The notes under the pieces: generated by a model
Databases searched by the model: none
What the model was told of the DNA's origin: nothing
What the model saw: the letters and a program-made list of their open reading frames with translations, nothing else
Shown: piece by piece, positions 59,460 through 64,000 of the stretch
Numbering within the stretch: position 1 is the stretch's first letter
How the letters are laid out: each line of letters begins with the position of its first letter
Source of the DNA: Chitinophaga polysaccharea
GTDB taxonomy: Bacteria > Bacteroidota > Bacteroidia > Chitinophagales > Chitinophagaceae
NCBI RefSeq assembly: GCF_902150045.1
Contig: NZ_CABFVU010000003.1
Span: 62,001-126,000, forward strand
Reading direction: 5' to 3'
Length of the DNA: 64,000 nucleotides
Made by a program: the position numbers and the translations under genes

Positions 59460-61067
59460 ATGAAGAAATTAGTTTTGTCAATATTAATGGCCGGCACTTT
59501 ATTCAGTTGCCGTAAACTGGATCAGCCGATCACCAGGGAGTTTACCGAAACTGCCTACTGGCGCGATGCGCAGGATGCGCTCGATGCATTGACCGCCTGC
59601 TATGAGCATCTTTCAAAAGATGATTATTATTTTGGAGATGAAGCGCTGAGTGATAATGCGTATAACAGCGGGGGAGGCCTGATCAATGTAAATGCAATTG
59701 CCAACGGCGGGTACGACGGCGCCAACGGAAGGGTAGCAGATACCTGGTCCTATTACTACACAACTATACGTCGGTGCAATACCGTTACCGCCAACATAGA
59801 CCGTGTGCCCAACATGGATCCCGCGCTGAAGGCGCGTATCCTGGCTGAAACCCGGTTTATCCGCGCTTACGCGTACTTTCAGCTCACTGCCTGGTATGGG
59901 GATGTACCTTTTTATACAGACCTCATCACCATCGACGCCTCCCGTACCATTGCGCGTACCGATAAGAACACGATCCAGCAGTTCATCTTAACAGAACTGG
60001 CGGAGATCCAGAAAGACCTGCCCACCAACACCCAGCAGGCGCAGAACGACCGTGGCCGTATTACCCGTGGCGCTGCCATAGCCATGAGCGCCCGCGTACA
60101 CCTGTTCCGCAGCGAATGGGCAGCCGTTGTAGCAGATTGTGAAAAGCTGATTGGTAAAACAGAGAATGGTACTTATGCCCTGTTTGGTAATTACAGTAAC
60201 CTGTTCACCGTAGCCAATGAGTATAACAGTGAAGTGATCCTCGACCTGCAATATGGTGGTGGCAGAACATACGACAAACAACGCTCTTTCATGCCGCAAA
60301 CCATTGCTGCACTGAGAAGCGTGCTGGTGCCTACCCAGGACCTGGTAAATGATTATATCATGACCAATGGTAAAGCCATTGGTGAAGCTGGTTCCGGTTA
60401 TAATGAAAACACGCCCTATGCCAACAGGGATCCGCGTTTTGAAGCTACCATCCTGCATCACGGATCCAAGGTGGTTGATTTTAACGGCGTGGAGCAAACT
60501 ATCCTGACGCAGCCTGGCTCTGTTCCTGCCACCAATACGGTAGATGACCAGGGCGCATCTCCCACCGGTTATTATTTCTACAAATATTACGACCGCGCAG
60601 CTACCAATTATGCATCAGGGTTAAACCTGATCATGATCCGATATGCCGATGTATTGCTCATGTATGCAGAAGCAAAGAATGAGCTGGGGCAGATGAATGC
60701 GGCAGTATGGAATCAAACCATTCAGCCTATCCGCGTGCGTGCCGGGTTTAATGATGCAGGCGCCACCCAGTTTAACGCTGCGCTGAACCAGGATCAGCAA
60801 CGCGCAGTGATCCGCCGGGAAAGAAGGGCAGAGCTGGCGTTTGAAGGGCTCCGCGTTTATGATATACGCCGCTGGAAAACTGCCGATGTGGTGATGAACA
60901 GACCTGTAAGAGGTATTAAAGTAAGCTCCGGTGCTTTCAATAAAGATCCGAATGGTTATATCATCGTTGAAAACAGGTTGTTCACCAATCCCAAGCACTA
61001 CCTGTGGCCGGTGCCCACCATTGAGCGCGATCAGAACAAAAATCTTTCACAAAACCAGGATTGGTAA
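59460..61067 (+). CDS. SusD/RagB-family glycan-binding lipoprotein
   Basis: A 535-residue lipoprotein with Cys17 in AGTLFSCRKL. SusD features: RILAETRFIRAYAYFQLTAWYGDVPF (about 121-146), LIMIRYADVLLMYAEAKNEL, PIRVRAGFND, and RRERRAELAFEGLRVYDIRRW followed by the C-terminal YLWPVPTIERDQNKNLSQNQDW. It follows its SusC partner by 19 bp. Confidence 0.96.
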   Translation: MKKLVLSILMAGTLFSCRKLDQPITREFTETAYWRDAQDALDALTACYEHLSKDDYYFGDEALSDNAYNSGGGLINVNAIANGGYDGANGRVADTWSYYYTTIRRCNTVTANIDRVPNMDPALKARILAETRFIRAYAYFQLTAWYGDVPFYTDLITIDASRTIARTDKNTIQQFILTELAEIQKDLPTNTQQAQNDRGRITRGAAIAMSARVHLFRSEWAAVVADCEKLIGKTENGTYALFGNYSNLFTVANEYNSEVILDLQYGGGRTYDKQRSFMPQTIAALRSVLVPTQDLVNDYIMTNGKAIGEAGSGYNENTPYANRDPRFEATILHHGSKVVDFNGVEQTILTQPGSVPATNTVDDQGASPTGYYFYKYYDRAATNYASGLNLIMIRYADVLLMYAEAKNELGQMNAAVWNQTIQPIRVRAGFNDAGATQFNAALNQDQQRAVIRRERRAELAFEGLRVYDIRRWKTADVVMNRPVRGIKVSSGAFNKDPNGYIIVENRLFTNPKHYLWPVPTIERDQNKNLSQNQDW

Positions 61068-61095
61068 TATCCTTCCACCTAAAAACTATAATAAC

Positions 61096-62220
61096 ATGCA
61101 AAAATATCTGATCATTATACTGAGTGTTTTATTATTTAGTTGTAAGAAAGACGATTATTCACTCAACACCAATATGCAGCCGGTACCCAAACTCACCGCG
61201 CCGCTGGATAATAAATATATTAAGCTGCAACCTACTACCAGCGCAACTGTAAGTTTTGAGTGGGACCAGGCCCGTGCGGAAGATGGCTCACTGGTACAGT
61301 ATGAAGTGGCCTTTGATAAAGCAGGCGGCGATTTCTCTTCCCCTGTTGCAAAATTCTCTTCTGATGGCGGCGGCGTACAAAACAAGTTAACGCTGTCGCA
61401 TAAAGACCTGAACAGCGTGGCAGGTAAAGCCGGCATCGCTTCCCTGGCTACCGGCAAACTGGTATGGACCGTGCTGGCATCCAAAGGGTATAATATCCAG
61501 AAGGCCGCAGAAACAAAGACTATTGAAGTAGAAAGACCTAACGGTTTTGCCGAGATCCCCACGGATGTATATCTCACCGGCGAGGCTACAGAAGCAGGCG
61601 CTGATCTGTCGAAAGCCCTGAAACTGAAATCCACTGCACCGGGAGTGTATGAAATTTATACCTCTCTCAAAAACGGTAAATACCATTTTACCAGCAGAAA
61701 TACCGGTACGCCGGATGTATATTCCATTGCGGGTACGGCCGTAAAAGAAGGCGGTGAAACAGAGCAAACTGCCGGTACCAAAGTATATCGCCTGCGCCTG
61801 GACTTTAACAACGCTGCCGCTACAGTAACGGAGATAGGTACTATTGGGCTTTGGTTTGCGCCATTGAATAAATTCCTGTTCGAGATCAGCTATGCCGGCG
61901 GCGGTACCTGGAAGATCCAGAACCAGCTGATCACATTCAAACAGGAATCATGGGGCCGCGATGAGCGTTACAAATTCCGTATCAATGTAAAAGACAGCGA
62001 TGGTAATGCCGGTGAGGAATGGATAGGCAGTTCCAATGCAGATAACAACCGTCCAACTGCCGCTTCGCCACTGAGTTACTGGGAACTGCGCCCTATCACG
62101 AACAACGACCAGCGGAACTATTGTTACAAGTTTGCTACAGAGGCAGACAACAAGAACTGTGATATAAATCTTTATTTCACAACAGATAAGAACTATACCC
62201 ACGAAATCATCGTAAAATAA
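61096..62220 (+). CDS. SusE/SusF-type outer-membrane glycan-binding lipoprotein
   Basis: A 374-residue lipoprotein starting at 61096, where the lipoprotein signal begins (MQKYLIIILSVLLFSCKKD, Cys16); the longer frame lies inside SusD. The N-terminal part is a SusE-like Ig domain (about 30-130; ATVSFEWDQARAEDGSLVQYEVAFDK). It continues with sandwich domains of the SusE/F carbohydrate-binding type (PTDVYLTGEATEAGADLSKALKLKS; NGKYHFTSRNTG; LNKFLFEISYAGGGTWKIQN). Such proteins stud the surface and retain glycans near SusCD. It lies 28 bp after SusD and 8 bp before the first GH76 gene. Confidence 0.85.
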   Translation: MQKYLIIILSVLLFSCKKDDYSLNTNMQPVPKLTAPLDNKYIKLQPTTSATVSFEWDQARAEDGSLVQYEVAFDKAGGDFSSPVAKFSSDGGGVQNKLTLSHKDLNSVAGKAGIASLATGKLVWTVLASKGYNIQKAAETKTIEVERPNGFAEIPTDVYLTGEATEAGADLSKALKLKSTAPGVYEIYTSLKNGKYHFTSRNTGTPDVYSIAGTAVKEGGETEQTAGTKVYRLRLDFNNAAATVTEIGTIGLWFAPLNKFLFEISYAGGGTWKIQNQLITFKQESWGRDERYKFRINVKDSDGNAGEEWIGSSNADNNRPTAASPLSYWELRPITNNDQRNYCYKFATEADNKNCDINLYFTTDKNYTHEIIVK

Positions 62221-62228
62221 AGACTGCT

Positions 62229-63374
62229 ATGAAGCTGATACGATATTCCCTTTTAATGCTGTCACTGGCCTTCACTGCATGTTTGAAAGAACCTGTGGAT
62301 GATGGCCCAGGCCCGGGCGCCAATAAGGCGCGTTATGTGTACGACTGGGCGCAGATAGCTGATTCTTCCCTGCAGGGGCTTACCGGTAATTTCTGGAACC
62401 AGGAGAAATACTTTAACGCCAATAACACAGGCAATACCACCTTTAACTACTGGCCCAATGCACACGCACTGGACGTACTAACGGACGCCTATATACGTAA
62501 AAGTGACCCGGCTATCAAAGCCCGCATGGACGACCTGCTGGCCGGTATGAAAACGAAAAACGGGGGCACCTATATCAACCATTTCTATGACGATATGGAA
62601 TGGATGAACCTGGCCTGTTTACGTGCATACGAAGCCACCGGCGATACTAAGTATAAAGACGTGGCCGTATTGCTGTGGAACGATATCAAAGGAGGCTGGG
62701 ATGATGTATGGGGCGGCGGTATCCACTGGAACAAAGACAAATCCAAAAACTATAAGAACACGCCTGCCAATGCGCCTGCATGCATTATTGCCTGCCGTAT
62801 GTATGGGCTTACCCAGAACCCGGATGATATTGCCTGGGCCAAAAAGATCTACGACTGGCAGAAAGCCACGCTGGTAGACCCGGTGACCGGTCTTGTATGG
62901 GACGGTATTAACCAGGATGGCAGCGGGCAGGTAACAAAGAACTGGAACTTCACCTATAACCAGGGCGTATTTATTGGCGCTGGTGTGGAGCTGTATAAGC
63001 TCACCGGTCAGAATGTATACATCAATGATGCATTGAAAACCGCCAATAATACTTTAGCCGGAGGATTTACCAATGCCAATATCCTGAAGGATGAAGGTGG
63101 TGGAGATGGAGGTTTGTTCAAGGGAGTGCTGGTGCGTTACCTGATGTTGCTGATCACAGATGGTAGTATCAGCAGTACGGATGTGGCAAAGTATGCAGCG
63201 TTTCTGCAGCTGAATGCCGAAACGTTGTGGCTGAAAGGCACTACACGCCCGCAGGTGTTATTTAACAAAGACTGGACCACCACTGCAGCAGGCAGCGATC
63301 TGACCACGCAGCTGAGCGGGGCGATGCTCATAGAAGCGGCGGTGAAGCTGAAAGGCATGGGACTGATGAAGTAA
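62229..63374 (+). CDS. GH76 alpha-1,6-mannanase, lipoprotein
   Basis: A 381-residue lipoprotein with Cys18 (MLSLAFTACLKEP). The (alpha/alpha)6 fold of GH76 shows NYWPNAHALDVLTDAY, and the catalytic Asp-Asp pair in NHFYDDMEWMNLACLRAY (about 121-122). GGWDDVWGGGIHWNKDKSKNYKNTPANAPACIIACRMY and WNFTYNQGVFIGAGVELY are also conserved family segments. GH76 enzymes cut alpha-1,6-mannan backbones inside the chain, as in fungal cell-wall mannan. The stop codon overlaps the start of the next GH76 gene (TAATG). Confidence 0.92.
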   Translation: MKLIRYSLLMLSLAFTACLKEPVDDGPGPGANKARYVYDWAQIADSSLQGLTGNFWNQEKYFNANNTGNTTFNYWPNAHALDVLTDAYIRKSDPAIKARMDDLLAGMKTKNGGTYINHFYDDMEWMNLACLRAYEATGDTKYKDVAVLLWNDIKGGWDDVWGGGIHWNKDKSKNYKNTPANAPACIIACRMYGLTQNPDDIAWAKKIYDWQKATLVDPVTGLVWDGINQDGSGQVTKNWNFTYNQGVFIGAGVELYKLTGQNVYINDALKTANNTLAGGFTNANILKDEGGGDGGLFKGVLVRYLMLLITDGSISSTDVAKYAAFLQLNAETLWLKGTTRPQVLFNKDWTTTAAGSDLTTQLSGAMLIEAAVKLKGMGLMK

Positions 63375-64000
63375 TGAAAATGATAAAGATGGGGAGAAGA
63401 ACAGTGAGGTTTATCTTTTGGTGTTTGCTGTCTGCCGGCAGCATATCTGCCCAAAGCAACAGGCAGAAGGCGGAGATACTGCAGCAGGCAGTGAACAAAT
63501 ACCTGTATGAACGTAATACCGGTTTGTATATTCAAACCAGCAACCGCAGTGTGAATCATAACCTGCATGCCGACCTTTGGGGACTTTGCGGCCTTATACA
63601 GGCTGCCAATGAAATGGAGCGGATCCATCCCGGTAATACCTATATGGCGCCGGTGGTGAAGGCTATTAACCAGTACTACGACCCGGGACCGCCTGCACCG
63701 GGATATGCTTCGTATGTGGTGAAGGAGCGGAAGGAGGACCGTTATTACGACGACAACCAGTGGGTTGGCATTGCTTACGTAGACGCCTATACGCGAACCA
63801 GGAAGAAATGGTACCTGGAGAAAGGAGAGGAGATCTACCGGTTTATGATGACCGGTTTTGATACCGTTAGCGGCGGGGGCTTATACTGGAAGGAAGGAGA
63901 TGTTACCACGAAGAACACCTGTTCCAACGGACCGGCTATTTTATTATCGCTGCAATTGTATGAAGCCGTTCATAAGCAGGCATACCTGGATACGGCTTTA
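63374..64000 (+). CDS. Second GH76-family enzyme, 3' end outside the window
   Basis: The first 209 codons are visible; the gene runs off the window end. It starts at 63374 in an ATG overlapping the previous stop codon. A signal peptide (RFIFWCLLSAGSISAQ) is followed by ADLWGLCGLIQAANEM, the catalytic pair in DRYYDDNQWVGIAYVDAYTRT and GGLYWKEGDVTTKNTCSNGPAILLSLQLY, all GH76 features. It differs from the first GH76 in lacking a lipobox, so one enzyme is probably surface-bound and this one periplasmic. Confidence 0.88.
   Translation, partial: MKMIKMGRRTVRFIFWCLLSAGSISAQSNRQKAEILQQAVNKYLYERNTGLYIQTSNRSVNHNLHADLWGLCGLIQAANEMERIHPGNTYMAPVVKAINQYYDPGPPAPGYASYVVKERKEDRYYDDNQWVGIAYVDAYTRTRKKWYLEKGEEIYRFMMTGFDTVSGGGLYWKEGDVTTKNTCSNGPAILLSLQLYEAVHKQAYLDTAL

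Noticed and set aside
60931..61095. Upstream start for the SusE/F-like protein
   Set aside because: The extension lies inside the SusD gene and would bury the lipoprotein signal; 61096 restores a normal lipobox.
1..64000. CRISPR arrays, rRNA and tRNA genes
   Set aside because: No regularly spaced identical repeats and no tRNA-like cloverleaf with CCA or rRNA sequence were noticed; a covariance search was not possible.

Overview
The window looks like a chromosomal segment of a glycan-degrading soil Bacteroidota, most probably Chitinophaga or a close relative. Four SusC/SusD-type outer-membrane systems, many lipoproteins, an ECF sigma/FecR pair, promoters of the Bacteroidota type (TTTG, about 20 bases, TAnnTTTG), start sites without a clear Shine-Dalgarno sequence and roughly 50% GC all point that way. 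This rests on reading the sequence; no database search was made. Layout: 1-6025 (+) is the end of a glycan locus, with a partial SusD, a GH99-like lipoprotein and a large GH2 enzyme. 6034-9947 (-) holds a lipoprotein that is only the periplasmic porter half of an RND pump, and a PQQ sugar dehydrogenase fused to PKD, cytochrome c and CBM6-like modules. 10169-18185 (+) holds a small conserved protein, a membrane-anchored SARP-type regulator, and a four-gene cassette (SGNH hydrolase, SxtJ-like, DUF5989/SxtK-like, O-carbamoyltransferase) with the same gene content as the sxtL/J/K/I part of saxitoxin clusters. 18321-25254 (+) is SusC, SusD and a GH92 alpha-mannosidase. The cassette and this SusCD operon share an upstream array of three heptamers, TTAGNNC, at 11- and 12-bp steps with a -7-like element at identical distance. 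Such arrays are typical of SARP targets, so the nearby membrane SARP is the obvious candidate regulator. 25744-40490 (+) is an NRPS-independent hydroxamate siderophore locus. It encodes a 2-oxoglutarate amino-acid hydroxylase (probably lysine 4-hydroxylase), a nitroreductase-family protein, a PLP decarboxylase, an IucA/IucC synthetase fused to a GNAT acyltransferase, an N-monooxygenase, a second IucA/IucC synthetase, a MATE exporter, an acyl carrier protein, a stand-alone adenylating enzyme and a TonB-dependent receptor. The likely route passes through hydroxylated cadaverine, and the carrier-protein/ligase pair suggests an unusual acyl group. It is the best candidate for an undescribed product. 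40597-41094 is a 2H-phosphoesterase. 41145-47589 (-) is a SusC-SusD-fasciclin-DUF5007-like operon, divergent from a damaged AGE-family epimerase gene and a GH33 sialidase (48048-50569, +), which together suggest sialoglycan use. 50604-52555 (-) holds a LexA/S24-type repressor and a thioredoxin-fold lipid- or cell-envelope protein. 52649-53793 (+) holds a small membrane protein and a PAS-LuxR regulator. 53969-64000 (+) is a mannan locus: ECF sigma, FecR anti-sigma, SusC with an STN signalling domain, SusD, SusE/F-like protein and two GH76 alpha-1,6-mannanases, the last cut by the window end. A repeat with long inverted arms and a variable centre occurs at 13197-13604 and 54608-54784, and a minimal version of its tips at 53796-53822, each time just after a stop codon. 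I saw no tRNA, rRNA, CRISPR array, transposase or phage genes.
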